A stretch of 64,000 nucleotides of DNA from NCBI RefSeq assembly GCF_002979455.1, contig NZ_PCOU01000009.1:85975-149974 (forward strand), in the 5' to 3' direction. The DNA comes from Chryseobacterium sp. MYb7. Its GTDB lineage: Bacteria; Bacteroidota; Bacteroidia; Flavobacteriales; Weeksellaceae. Position numbers and translations under genes: made by a program. The notes below the pieces were generated by a model, which saw only the letters and a program-made list of their open reading frames with translations, was not told the origin of the DNA and did not search any database. Positions 25,656-33,990 of this stretch are shown one piece after another. How positions within the stretch are numbered: the stretch's first letter is position 1; every line of letters begins with the position of its first letter.

Positions 25656-26702
25656 TTAAGCATCATTCAGTTTTCTATAAAAAGAGAGTGATTCAAGAAT
25701 ATTTTCCTGGCTGCACTGATGATCGTAAGTACAAGCACCAATTCCGGAAAGCAGAGAGAAATTGATTTTACTGTCTGTATTCTTTTTATCATTCAGTAAT
25801 AATGCTGTGATATCTTCATCTTTAAAATCGCTGATATCAAGGTAAGGATAATACCTCTGAACATTTTCAATGATCGCTTTCGCATCATCTTCAGTAATAA
25901 GATTCTCAAGATAAGCAAGATGAGCTTCTGCAATCATTCCCATAGCCACTGCTTCACCGTGAAGGATAGGATTTCCTTGCTGCAAACATAAACTTTCTAC
26001 AGCGTGGCCTATTGTATGTCCGAAATTCAGGGTTTTTCTGATATTCTGCTCGTGAAAATCCTTGTTTACAACATTTTGCTTAATATTCATAGAAGTCTGA
26101 ATATGAGGGATTACAGTTTCTACTTCCAGTTTACGGATCTGAATCAGCTGATCCCAATGATTTTTATCAGCAATTAATCCGTGTTTCAGCATTTCTGCGA
26201 ATCCGCTTCTTAATTCTTTAAAAGGTAATGTTTCTAAAAATTTAGGGAAAATGAAAATCTGTTGTGGGAAGGCAAAAGTACCCACCATATTTTTATAGTG
26301 CATCAGATCAATGCCTGTTTTTCCTCCTATTGAAGCATCACACATGGATAAAAGGGTAGTAGGAATGTTGATAAACTGTATTCCTCTTTTATAAGTAGAT
26401 GCCACAAATCCGCCCATATCAGTAATCACACCGCCACCAAGGTTGATAACCAGTGCTTTTCTGTCTGCCTGCATTTCTGTAAGAATTTCCCAAAGCTGAT
26501 TGGCAGTCTGGATATTTTTCATTTCTTCTCCGGCTTCAATCTCCAAAATTTCAAAGCCAAGATCTGTTTCCATATTTCCTAAAAGAATAGGAAGACAGTA
26601 TTCATGAGTGTTTTCATCTACCAGAATGAAAATTTTACTGAAAGTTTTTTCGTGAAGAAACTCATTAAGCTGAGAAAAATTATCGTTTAATATTGTTATC
26701 AT
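25656..26702 (-). CDS. aroB: 3-dehydroquinate synthase
   Basis: This 348-residue NAD- and metal-dependent enzyme is the second step of the shikimate pathway. Clear motifs are NLGGGVITDMGGFVASTYKRG, FINIPTTLLSMCDASIGGKTG, and the metal-site region LNFGHTIGHAVES with LHGEAVAMGM. The start is the ATG at 26702. It diverges from the rluB-like gene. Confidence 0.97.
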   Translation of the reverse strand: MITILNDNFSQLNEFLHEKTFSKIFILVDENTHEYCLPILLGNMETDLGFEILEIEAGEEMKNIQTANQLWEILTEMQADRKALVINLGGGVITDMGGFVASTYKRGIQFINIPTTLLSMCDASIGGKTGIDLMHYKNMVGTFAFPQQIFIFPKFLETLPFKELRSGFAEMLKHGLIADKNHWDQLIQIRKLEVETVIPHIQTSMNIKQNVVNKDFHEQNIRKTLNFGHTIGHAVESLCLQQGNPILHGEAVAMGMIAEAHLAYLENLITEDDAKAIIENVQRYYPYLDISDFKDEDITALLLNDKKNTDSKINFSLLSGIGACTYDHQCSQENILESLSFYRKLNDA

Positions 26703-26740
26703 CTTCTATTTTATGTAAAGTTAAAATGTAAACTATAGTG

Positions 26741-26789
26741 CAAAGTTATGATTCTTAATTTTTAACTCGTAACTAAATTACTATCTTTG
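26741..26789. promoter_or_regulatory. Divergent promoters of aroB and the rluB-like gene
   Basis: TAACTTTG on the minus strand (26748-26741) serves aroB and TATCTTTG on the plus strand (26782-26789) serves the pseudouridine synthase. Both match TAnnTTTG. Confidence 0.6.
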
Positions 26790-26803
26790 CAGAAATTTTT
26801 AGA

Positions 26804-27985
26804 ATGAGCAGAGATAATAATAATTCAGACAGACCAAAGAGACCAAGAATTTCAACCAAGAAAAGTTCTGATGATTCTCGTGCTTCCAGATCTGGAAATT
26901 CTTCAGGATCAAAGCCTTTTAAGAAACCGTTTTCTAAAGACGGGGCAAGAAAAGGATCAGAACATCAGGGATCCAACTCAAGATTTGAAAAGAAACCTTT
27001 CAAAAGAAATACAGACAGCTTCGAAAATTCCAACGAAGAATCAGGTTCAAAATCTGAAAAAAAAGCTTATATCACGAACAAAAGTGAGAGCTATGAGAAA
27101 AAATCTTTCGGAAAACCTAAAAGAGGTGGAAAAAGTTTCGATACCAGAGATAAGTATGAAAGAGGCAGTCTGAAATATGGAAGAAGACCTTCTAACGGTG
27201 ATGAAAGAAATGATGACAAAACGAGATCTTTTGTACAGAAAAGAAGACTGAGTAAAATTGAAAAAGACGTTCATAAAGACAGTATCCGTCTTAATAAGTA
27301 TATCGCGAATTCAGGAATCTGCAGCAGAAGAGAAGCTGATGAACTGATTACTCAGGGATTAGTGGAAGTGAATGGACAGGTAGTGACTGAAATGGGTTAC
27401 CAGGTACAGAAAACTGATAAAGTAGTTTTTGACGGGCAAGGTATTACTCCTGAAAAGCCTGTATATGTACTTTTGAATAAACCAAAAGGTTATATTTCTA
27501 CGACAAAAGATGATAAAGCAAGAAAAACTGTAATGGATCTTGTGGCGAATGCTTCACCTTACAGACTTTTCCCGGTTGGAAGGCTGGACCGTTCTACAAC
27601 AGGAGTTATTTTATTAACGAATGACGGACACATGACTAAAAAATTAACGCATCCATCTTTTGATGCTAAAAAGATTTATCATGTAACGCTGGATAAAAAA
27701 CTGACTGCTGAAGATCTACGTCTTATAACTGAAGGTATCCGTCTTGATGAAGGAGTAGCAGTGGTAGATCAGATTTCTTACATTGAAGGGAAACCTAAAA
27801 ATGAGATCGGAATTGAGATTCATATCGGATGGAACCGTGTTATCAGAAGAATTTTCCAAAGATTAGGATACGAAGTAGAATCTTTAGACAGAGTAATGTT
27901 TGCAGGATTAACGAAGAAGAACATCAAAAGAGGACACTGGAGAATCCTTAGCGAACTGGAAGTAAACAACCTTAAAATGCTTTAA
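26804..27985 (+). CDS. RluB/RsuA-type rRNA pseudouridine synthase with long disordered N terminus
   Basis: This is a 393-residue enzyme. The first 155 or so residues are a charged, low-complexity tail of Lys, Ser, Arg, Asn and Gly, as is common in Bacteroidota versions and probably for RNA binding. Next comes an S4 domain (IRLNKYIANSGICSRREADELI) and the catalytic domain with GRLDRSTTGVILLTNDG, in which the Asp is catalytic. The best assignment is the large-subunit rRNA enzyme (RluB type), but RsuA-like specificity cannot be excluded. Confidence 0.92.
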   Translation: MSRDNNNSDRPKRPRISTKKSSDDSRASRSGNSSGSKPFKKPFSKDGARKGSEHQGSNSRFEKKPFKRNTDSFENSNEESGSKSEKKAYITNKSESYEKKSFGKPKRGGKSFDTRDKYERGSLKYGRRPSNGDERNDDKTRSFVQKRRLSKIEKDVHKDSIRLNKYIANSGICSRREADELITQGLVEVNGQVVTEMGYQVQKTDKVVFDGQGITPEKPVYVLLNKPKGYISTTKDDKARKTVMDLVANASPYRLFPVGRLDRSTTGVILLTNDGHMTKKLTHPSFDAKKIYHVTLDKKLTAEDLRLITEGIRLDEGVAVVDQISYIEGKPKNEIGIEIHIGWNRVIRRIFQRLGYEVESLDRVMFAGLTKKNIKRGHWRILSELEVNNLKML

Positions 27986-27992
27986 AATAATG

Positions 27993-28159
27993 ATAAATGA
28001 TGAGTTATGAATTATGAATGAAAGATTCAGGTTTCTAACTTATTTCATTCTTTCAAAAAAGTATCTTTAGGATAAAGAATAAAAAAGCGCAGAAAATATT
28101 TTCTGCGCTTTTTTATTATATTAAGGTTTAAATGTAGGAATTCATAACTCATCATTTAT
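27993..28159. repeat. 21-bp inverted repeat flanking a terminator
   Basis: ATAAATGATGAGTTATGAATT at 27993-28013 recurs as its reverse complement at 28139-28159. Between the arms sits the terminator at 28081-28114. Arms with ATGA/TCAT-rich sequence of this kind suggest a small mobile or REP-like intergenic element. Confidence 0.6.
28081..28114. terminator. Bidirectional terminator between rluB-like gene and pncA
   Basis: This is a perfect palindromic hairpin: AAAAAAGCGCAGAAAAT and its complement, with A and T runs on both sides. Confidence 0.9.
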
Positions 28160-28168
28160 AATTCATAA

Positions 28169-28774
28169 TTACCCTAAGACTGTCACTCCTTTTCCAATCA
28201 TGTCGTAGATTGCATCTCTGGCATTGTCCGGCTTTACGTTTACAGCACGTGTTCCGTTGAAATGAAGACAGGTTACATATCCATTGGCTACTGCATCCTG
28301 TGCTGTGAACTTAACACAATAGTCTAATGCCAATCCTACAATTTCTACCAATTGAATGTCATGATATTTCAGGAAATCATCCAACCCTGTTTTCATAAAG
28401 TGATTATTATCCTGGAAACCGCTGTAGCTGTCTATTTCCATATTTTTACCTTTTTGGATGATATGGGTTACTTTATCTCTATTCAGATCTTTATGGAATT
28501 CTGCTCCGAAAGTTCCCTGAATACAGTGGTCTGGCCACATAAACTGTGGAACACCATTTAAAATAATACTTTCTCCTACCTTTCTGCCATTGCTGCTTGC
28601 GAAACTTTTATGACCTACAGGATGCCAGTCTTGTGTAAGAACTACCTGATCATATTCATTTTCCTCCATCAGAAGATTGATATAGGGAATAATTTCGTTG
28701 GATCCAGGGACTGCAAGTGCTCCGCCTTCACAAAAATCATTCTGTACATCCACTATTATTAATGCTTTTTTCAT
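28169..28774 (-). CDS. pncA: Nicotinamidase/pyrazinamidase
   Basis: This 201-residue enzyme converts nicotinamide to nicotinate for NAD salvage. The catalytic triad is visible as Asp9 (IIVDVQNDF), Lys107 (IIQKGKN) and Cys152 (LALDYCVKFTA). The metal site has Asp49, His51 and His55 (QDWHPVGH). The stop lies 9 bp from the right arm of an inverted repeat. Its -7 box (TAGTTTTG) is at 28813-28806. Confidence 0.95.
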   Translation of the reverse strand: MKKALIIVDVQNDFCEGGALAVPGSNEIIPYINLLMEENEYDQVVLTQDWHPVGHKSFASSNGRKVGESIILNGVPQFMWPDHCIQGTFGAEFHKDLNRDKVTHIIQKGKNMEIDSYSGFQDNNHFMKTGLDDFLKYHDIQLVEIVGLALDYCVKFTAQDAVANGYVTCLHFNGTRAVNVKPDNARDAIYDMIGKGVTVLG

Positions 28775-28777
28775 ATT

Positions 28778-28866
28778 TTAAATTCTCGAATTTTTGATAA
28801 ATTTACAAAACTAATTGGCAAAAATTTGTCCAAAACCCAATTATCGGACAAATCGGCAATGTAATT
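28778..28866. repeat. Structured intergenic element, copy 1
   Basis: This 89-bp block closely matches 30243-30331. The shared parts are TTTAAATTCT, GAATTTTTGATAAATT, an AAATTGTC/ATTTGTC arm and GACAAATCGGCAAT. In this copy the arms are ATTTGTCC and GGACAAAT. In the other copy they are AATTGTCTTA and TAAGACAAAT, so pairing is kept although the sequence changed. It lies between pncA and the DEAD-box gene. Confidence 0.6.
28806..28813 (-). promoter_or_regulatory. Promoter -7 box of pncA
   Basis: TAGTTTTG on the minus strand matches TAnnTTTG, about 32 bp before the pncA ATG. It lies within the repeated element copy 1. Confidence 0.45.
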
Positions 28867-28964
28867 TTTATAATACTCCCGGAATGTAGGTGTTTAAAAT
28901 TAAAATAATTAAATTTTGTCTGCAGTGTATTAGGTTTTGAGGCATAAACCAAATATCAATAGCG

Positions 28965-28972
28965 TATCTTTG
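28965..28972 (+). promoter_or_regulatory. Promoter -7 box of the DEAD-box helicase gene
   Basis: TATCTTTG matches TAnnTTTG, 18 bp before the ATG at 28991. Confidence 0.55.
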
Positions 28973-28990
28973 CAGGAAATAAGTATTTTT

Positions 28991-30133
28991 ATGTCATTTG
29001 AGTCTTTAGGATTATCACACAATATTATTCGTTCTGTTAAAAAATTGGGATATTTAAAACCGTTTCCTATACAGGAGCAAGCGGTTCCCGTTATTTTACA
29101 AGGAAAAGATCTGATGGGAATAGCCCAGACAGGTTCCGGGAAAACGGCTTGTTTTGTGATGCCGATTTTAGAAAAATTGCAGAATGCAGAGGTTAAAAAA
29201 GACCGTAATGTTCAGGTTTTAATATTGGTTCCTACCCGTGAGCTGGCTATTCAGATTGATGAAGTTTTTAGAGCGTTTACAGAAAATCTGAAAAGAGAGG
29301 TTCGTACAATGGCAGTCTATGGAGGAGTTTCTATCAACCCACAGATGAAAGGAATGTTTGGAGTAGAAGTTCTGATTGCAACTCCGGGACGTTTATTAGA
29401 CTTAATTGATCATAATGCACTGAGTATTTCAGGAATTAAACATCTGGTGATTGATGAAGCTGATAAAATGTTTCAGTTAGGATTTGGTGAAGAAATGAAT
29501 AAACTTTTTGCCATGATGCCTGTAGCGAAGCAAACCACTTTGTTTTCAGCAACTTTGAATGATAAAGTTGCTGAAATGAAAGAACGTCTTTCCATCAATC
29601 CTACGATTATTGAGATTAAAAAAGAAGAAGTTGAAATTGATAATATTGAACAGCTTGCTTACCATGTTTCTCCGGAAAATAAAGGTCCTTTTTTAAGATA
29701 TTTAATTAAAGAAAAGAAAGTGGAGAAAGCGTTAGTTTTTGTTTCCTCTACAAGATCTGCGGATAATCTGGTTGAGAAGCTTAAAAAGAACAAAATAAAA
29801 GCAGTAGCGATCCACAGTCAGAAGTCACAAGGTGCACGTAGAAATAATCTGGAAGAATTTAAAGTAGATGGCGCTCAGATTTTGGTGGCTACAGATTTAA
29901 TTGGTCGTGGAATTCATATTGAATCTCTGCCATGTGTCATCAATTACGAATTGCCGCGTTCACCTTTAGATTATATCCACCGAATTGGTAGAACAGGGCG
30001 TGCCAACGAAAAAGGTACAGCTATCAGTATTCTTACGGATGATGAATTGCAGCATTTCAGGGTTATTCAAAAGAAAATGGGTAAAAAAGTGACCTTGCAA
30101 AGAACAGAAGGTATTGATTTACACGGATATTAA
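28991..30133 (+). CDS. DEAD-box RNA helicase
   Basis: This 380-residue core helicase has hardly any C-terminal tail. It has the Q motif (FPIQEQAVPVI), Walker A AQTGSGKT at 45-52, the DEAD box in HLVIDEADKMF, SAT in LFSATLND, and the late motifs VATDLIGRGIHIE and HRIGRTGRANEKG. It is likely to unwind RNA in ribosome assembly or mRNA decay. I chose the ATG at 28991, because the in-frame stretch upstream overlaps the promoter and has no ATG. Confidence 0.95.
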   Translation: MSFESLGLSHNIIRSVKKLGYLKPFPIQEQAVPVILQGKDLMGIAQTGSGKTACFVMPILEKLQNAEVKKDRNVQVLILVPTRELAIQIDEVFRAFTENLKREVRTMAVYGGVSINPQMKGMFGVEVLIATPGRLLDLIDHNALSISGIKHLVIDEADKMFQLGFGEEMNKLFAMMPVAKQTTLFSATLNDKVAEMKERLSINPTIIEIKKEEVEIDNIEQLAYHVSPENKGPFLRYLIKEKKVEKALVFVSSTRSADNLVEKLKKNKIKAVAIHSQKSQGARRNNLEEFKVDGAQILVATDLIGRGIHIESLPCVINYELPRSPLDYIHRIGRTGRANEKGTAISILTDDELQHFRVIQKKMGKKVTLQRTEGIDLHGY

Positions 30134-30151
30134 TCATTGATTATAAATAAT

Positions 30152-30186
30152 AAAAGGTTTCAGTTTCTATAATTGAAACCTTTTTT
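30152..30186 (+). terminator. Terminator of the DEAD-box gene
   Basis: AAAAGGTTTCA (30152-30162) pairs with TGAAACCTTTT (30174-30184), then more T. Confidence 0.9.
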
Positions 30187-30242
30187 ATTGAAAAAATCGG
30201 TACCACAAAAATCATTATCGGTACAATTAATGCTTTATTCAC

Positions 30243-30331
30243 TTTAAATTCTTGAATTTTTGATAAATTCGCGCAAGCTGATCATTATAAATTGTCTTAA
30301 TAAATAAGGATAAGACAAATCGGCAATAATT
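30243..30331. repeat. Structured intergenic element, copy 2
   Basis: This is the partner of 28778-28866, same length and orientation, about 25 bp upstream of the bacillithiol transferase ATG. The stem arms are AATTGTCTTA (30290-30299) and TAAGACAAAT (30311-30320). Just upstream, ATCGGTAC occurs twice (about 30197 and 30218). Confidence 0.6.
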
Positions 30332-30354
30332 AAAAAATTAAAAACCCTTGAACA

Positions 30355-30891
30355 ATGAGTAATTTAGAGAAGAAAAAGTTTCCAATTGGCCAGTTTGAAG
30401 CTCCTGAAAGCATCTGTGATACGACATTGGATACTTATATCAAAGTGATCAAAGACTTCCCCGGAAGACTGAAAAATCTCATTGAACATTTTACAGACGA
30501 CCAGTTGGATACTCCTTACCGAGAAGGAGGCTGGACGGTAAGACAGCTAGTGAACCATCTTTCTGACAGTCATATGAACAGTTTTATCCGTTTTAAACTG
30601 GCACTTACGGAAGATAATCCTACCATAAAACCTTATGATGAAGCTAAATGGGCAGAACTTCAGGACAGCTTTCATATGCCTGTAAAACCGGCCATGAGAA
30701 TGCTGAAAGGAACACATCAAAGATGGGTAACACTTCTTAAAAGCCTTACCAATAAACAGTTTGAAAGAACTTTCCATCATCCTGAGCACAATAAAAATTA
30801 TAATTTAAGAGAAAGCCTTGCTTTATACGTTTGGCATTGTAATCATCATTTTGCTCATATTGAAAATCTGAAGATAGAAAAAGCTTGGTAA
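30355..30891 (+). CDS. bstA: YfiT-family bacillithiol transferase
   Basis: This 178-residue DinB-fold protein matches YfiT/BstA, which joins bacillithiol to electrophiles as glutathione transferases do with glutathione. The expected metal-binding histidines are in VNHLSDSHMNSF and WHCNHHFAHI. GGWTVRQLVNHL is characteristic. It is first in a four-gene operon with overlapping starts (DUF1569, YtxJ, Crp-type regulator). YtxJ as a neighbour strongly supports the bacillithiol context. Confidence 0.9.
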   Translation: MSNLEKKKFPIGQFEAPESICDTTLDTYIKVIKDFPGRLKNLIEHFTDDQLDTPYREGGWTVRQLVNHLSDSHMNSFIRFKLALTEDNPTIKPYDEAKWAELQDSFHMPVKPAMRMLKGTHQRWVTLLKSLTNKQFERTFHHPEHNKNYNLRESLALYVWHCNHHFAHIENLKIEKAW

Positions 30892-31346
30892 GGAAAAATC
30901 TCAATAACCCAATATACTATCAGGAAATTAAAGACAGAATTTCCCTATTATCTGAAAACTCTACCGGAAAGTGGGGTAAAATGAACGTGTCTCAAATGCT
31001 AAAGCACTGTGACCTAGTTCTTCAGGTAGCTTTGGGGAAACTGGAACTTCCCCGTGTCAACGTCCTGTTTAGGGCAATAGGGATTTTTACTAAAATAGAA
31101 ATGCATATTTTCAATAATGGAATTCCCGGAAACATGCCTACTTTTCAAAAACTAATCGTTAATTTTGAGTGTGATTTTGATAGGTCGAAAACCAATCTAC
31201 TGAAAACGCTGGAAGAATTCCGGGAAGCCTGTAAAAGCAACAGCCTGCCGGATCATCACAGATTATTCGGTAAAATGACTGAAAAAGACTGGACATTTTT
31301 AGAGTACAAACATCTTGATCACCATCTAAAACAATTTAATGTATGA
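30885..31346 (+). CDS. DUF1569 protein
   Basis: This is a 153-residue protein of the DUF1569 group, related in fold to DinB proteins, with GKMNVSQMLKHCDLVLQVALG near the N terminus and a late KYKHLDHHLKQFNV stretch. The first usable start is TTG at 30885, which overlaps the bstA stop by 7 bp (TTGGTAA). The first ATG comes only after about 30 conserved-looking residues, so the TTG start with translational coupling is preferred. Function unknown, probably another thiol-dependent enzyme. Confidence 0.82.
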   Translation: MVRKNLNNPIYYQEIKDRISLLSENSTGKWGKMNVSQMLKHCDLVLQVALGKLELPRVNVLFRAIGIFTKIEMHIFNNGIPGNMPTFQKLIVNFECDFDRSKTNLLKTLEEFREACKSNSLPDHHRLFGKMTEKDWTFLEYKHLDHHLKQFNV

Positions 31347-31723
31347 GTTTTTTTGATAAAATATTCGGTGGAAAAAGCGAAACCCCTGACCAAAAAACGT
31401 TCTGGAAAAAGATTGAGTCTGAGGAAGATCTTACAAAAGCTATAGAAGATTCTTTTCAGAATAAAATAGCTATATTTAAACACTCAACAAGCTGTTTCAT
31501 CAGCAGGACGGTACTGAAAAACTTTGAAAAAGAAGTTGAAAATTCAGATCAGGAAGTACATGTATACTACTTGGATCTATTGGCTCACAGACCTGTTTCC
31601 AATAAAATAGCGGCAGATTTTGAGATCAGACACGAAAGTCCACAGTTGATTGTAATTGAGAATGGAAAGCCTGTAAACAATGCTTCGCACCAGGATATTT
31701 CTTTAAGCCAGATTGTATCATGA
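31343..31723 (+). CDS. ytxJ: YtxJ-type bacillithiol-system redox protein
   Basis: This 126-residue thioredoxin-fold protein has the family's single active cysteine in KHSTSCFIS, followed by RTVLKNFEKEV. The cis-proline segment is ESPQLIVIENGK. YtxJ proteins are thought to act as bacilliredoxin-like monothiol proteins that remove bacillithiol from other proteins. The ATG overlaps the stop of DUF1569 as ATGA, so the operon is tightly coupled. Confidence 0.88.
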   Translation: MSFFDKIFGGKSETPDQKTFWKKIESEEDLTKAIEDSFQNKIAIFKHSTSCFISRTVLKNFEKEVENSDQEVHVYYLDLLAHRPVSNKIAADFEIRHESPQLIVIENGKPVNNASHQDISLSQIVS

Positions 31724-32316
31724 AGAATATAAATAATTATTTAGCCAAAGTTTTAAATGTTCCGCTTCAAAACGTGAACACCTGCAGCCTCCACTATGAA
31801 GTAAAGAAGATTCCTAAAAATCAGTTTCTTCTTCAGTATGGTGAAATCTGCCGACATATTTTCTTTGTAGAAAAAGGTCTGATAAAGATGTATTCTATTG
31901 ATAAAAACGGGAAAGAACATATAATACAGTTTGCGCCTGAAAGCTGGCTGATTTCTGACCGAAGCAGTCTTTATTTCAATGAAAAGTCCATTTATTATAT
32001 AGAAGCAGTGGAAGATTCAGAAGTTTTGTTTCTGCACCCTGATTTCTTTAATAAATTGGTTGAACAGTTCCCGAACAGTATTGAAAGAAGTGATTTTCTT
32101 CTTCAGAAGCATATCAGAAGTCTTCAGAACAGGATCAATTCTTTGTTGGGAGAGACAGCAGAAGAAAGATACATGAAATTCATTAAAATGTATCCGGATT
32201 TGCTTCTGAGAGTTCCACAGTGGATGATTGCTTCCTACCTTGGAATTACTCCTGAGAGTCTGAGCCGTGTAAGAAAAGAACTGGCGAGGAAAAATTTCGT
32301 CCCGGATAATAAATAA
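31720..32316 (+). CDS. Crp/Fnr-family regulator of the bacillithiol operon
   Basis: This 198-residue regulator has an N-terminal cyclic-nucleotide-binding-type barrel (FLLQYGEICRHIFFVEKGLIK) and a C-terminal helix-turn-helix (PQWMIASYLGITPESLSRVRKEL). The Glu/Arg pair that binds cAMP phosphate is not obvious, so the ligand is probably different. Its ATG overlaps the ytxJ stop. It is the last gene, and may respond to electrophile or redox stress and regulate the operon. Confidence 0.9.
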   Translation: MKNINNYLAKVLNVPLQNVNTCSLHYEVKKIPKNQFLLQYGEICRHIFFVEKGLIKMYSIDKNGKEHIIQFAPESWLISDRSSLYFNEKSIYYIEAVEDSEVLFLHPDFFNKLVEQFPNSIERSDFLLQKHIRSLQNRINSLLGETAEERYMKFIKMYPDLLLRVPQWMIASYLGITPESLSRVRKELARKNFVPDNK

Positions 32317-32318
32317 GA

Positions 32319-32470
32319 AAGGCTGGAAGAAGGAAGATGGGAGCTTGAAGTTCTAAAGAACACACAAAAGAACATCGGGAGCTACTATGATATATCTTAC
32401 TTTATCAATAAGAATAAACGAAGGTTCTTTTTAAGACTATAATGACTTCCATCTTCCAGCCTCCCTCTTT
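32319..32470. repeat. Nested inverted-repeat element between convergent genes
   Basis: The outer arms GGCTGGAAGAAGGAAGATGG (32321-32340) and the reverse complement of CTTCCATCTTCCAGCC (32447-32462) are related. The inner arms AAAAGAAC and GTTCTTTT pair as well. It fills the whole space between the Crp gene and the MocR gene and probably also works as a terminator. Confidence 0.6.
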
Positions 32471-32471
32471 C

Positions 32472-33893
32472 TTACTTTAAATAAATTTTTTTGGCAAGCT
32501 GCCCAATCTGTCTGAGCTTTTCTTTTGTATTTTCTGTCCATGGAAGGCCTATGCAAAGCCTCATGCAGTTTTCAAACTGATCCTGAAAGGTAAACATTCT
32601 TCCGGGAGCAATACTAATATTTTGTTTGATGGCGAGATCATATAATTCTGTGGTTCTTATTTTTTTATCAAATTCTACCCATAAAGAAAGTCCTCCCTGC
32701 GGACGGCTGGTTTTGGTTCCTTCCGGAAAAGATTCAGCAATCGTCTGAACATAGTTCTGATAATTGAACTGCAATGTTCTGCGAAGCTGCTGAAGGTGTT
32801 TTTCATATTTTCCCGACTTCAAAAAATTAGCTACAGCTTCATTCACAATCGAAATAGAAGAAGTGGAATGCAGAAGTTTAAGTTTAAGAATTTTGTCTTT
32901 ATATTTTCCCGGTGCAATCCAGCCTACACGATAGCCAGGAGCCAGTGTCTTTGAAATAGAACTGCAATAGAGAACACTTCCGTCTTTGTCATAAGATTTG
33001 CAGCATTTTGGACGGCTGGAACCAAAATAAAGGTCTCCATAGACATCATCCTCTATCAGCGGAATATTATTTTCAGAAAGTATTTTTACAATTTCCTTTT
33101 TATTTTCATCAGGCATACAGCTTCCCAAGGGTGAATTGAAGTTGGGAATGAGTAGGCAGATATCTATTTTTGGGATTACTCTTTTTAAAGCTTCAATTTC
33201 AATTCCTGTGGTAGGATGGGTGGGAAGTTCCAGTACTTTTAAGCCTAATCCGTTGGCGAGTTGCAGAATCCCGGGATAGCAAGGACTTTCAATGGCAATG
33301 GTATCTCCGGGTTTTCCTAAAGCCATTAGGCAGAAAGACAGAGCATTCATCCCGCCATTGGTGGTAATCAGATCGTTTTCACTCAGGTTTCCTCCCCATT
33401 GCAGAGACCGTATGGCAATCATTCTTCTGAGCTTCAGATTTCCCTGAAGTTCTTCATATTCTGTACCACCTTCTTTTAATTCCCGGATGGCATTTACAAT
33501 TTCTTTCTTGAGTTTAGCCTGAGGCAGGAGATCTCCAGACGGAATCCCGATAGAGAAAAAAGTAAGATCCTTTTTACCCATATTTTCATATACTTTACTG
33601 ATCAGTTCATCAGGTTCATCATTATTAGCGATCAATGACGGACGGCTTATCTCCGGCAAAGGAAGCTTTGCAGACAGCAACTGACTTACAAAATAGCCGG
33701 ATTGCGGTTTTGATTCTACCAAAGACTGTGATTCCAGTTCCAGGAAAACACGTTTGGCTGTATTCATGCTCACCTGATGTTCATTACATAGCATCCTGAC
33801 TGAAGGAAGCTTGTCTCCAGCCTTTAAAATGCCATTTCTAATCTGTCCTGCGATTCCGTCTGCAATTTCTGTATATAAAAATTCTTTATTCAT
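32472..33893 (-). CDS. MocR-type regulator (GntR HTH plus aminotransferase domain)
   Basis: This is a 473-residue protein. The N-terminal GntR-type wHTH has GDKLPSVRMLCNEHQVSMNTAKRVF. The rest is a fold-type I PLP aminotransferase domain with the PLP lysine in SSISKTLAPGYRVGWIAPG. It diverges from an EamA exporter gene at 33991 across a 97-bp gap, and in this family the neighbour is often the target. The stop at 32472 abuts the inverted-repeat element. Confidence 0.93.
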   Translation of the reverse strand: MNKEFLYTEIADGIAGQIRNGILKAGDKLPSVRMLCNEHQVSMNTAKRVFLELESQSLVESKPQSGYFVSQLLSAKLPLPEISRPSLIANNDEPDELISKVYENMGKKDLTFFSIGIPSGDLLPQAKLKKEIVNAIRELKEGGTEYEELQGNLKLRRMIAIRSLQWGGNLSENDLITTNGGMNALSFCLMALGKPGDTIAIESPCYPGILQLANGLGLKVLELPTHPTTGIEIEALKRVIPKIDICLLIPNFNSPLGSCMPDENKKEIVKILSENNIPLIEDDVYGDLYFGSSRPKCCKSYDKDGSVLYCSSISKTLAPGYRVGWIAPGKYKDKILKLKLLHSTSSISIVNEAVANFLKSGKYEKHLQQLRRTLQFNYQNYVQTIAESFPEGTKTSRPQGGLSLWVEFDKKIRTTELYDLAIKQNISIAPGRMFTFQDQFENCMRLCIGLPWTENTKEKLRQIGQLAKKIYLK

Positions 33894-33901
33894 ATTTTTA
33901 A

Positions 33902-33964
33902 ACTGTGCTCATGCAAATATACAAAACTGATACTGTGTTTATATAATTATCCTTTCTAATTTTG
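33902..33964. promoter_or_regulatory. Divergent control region of the MocR and EamA genes
   Basis: ACTGTG occurs twice in the same direction at 33902-33907 and 33932-33937, 30 bp apart, a spacing like the direct repeats bound by other MocR proteins. TAATTTTG at 33957-33964 is a -7 box for the exporter gene, which suggests control by the regulator. The operator role is inferred. Confidence 0.45.
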
Positions 33965-33990
33965 AACAATTAATTAAAAGCTTGAATAAA

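Noticed and set aside
5002..28774. Functional link between the TNT-type toxin (NAD+ loss) and pncA (NAD salvage)
   Set aside because: The two loci are more than 20 kb apart with many unrelated genes between; nicotinamidase is housekeeping.
28811..28830. Sigma-54-like site at ATTGGCAAAAATTTGTCC
   Set aside because: The spacing from GG to the next G is not 10 bases, and the block belongs to a repeated element.
28937..28990. Longer N terminus of the DEAD-box helicase
   Set aside because: It would begin at a non-ATG codon and would contain the -7 promoter box; the ATG at 28991 fits the family start.
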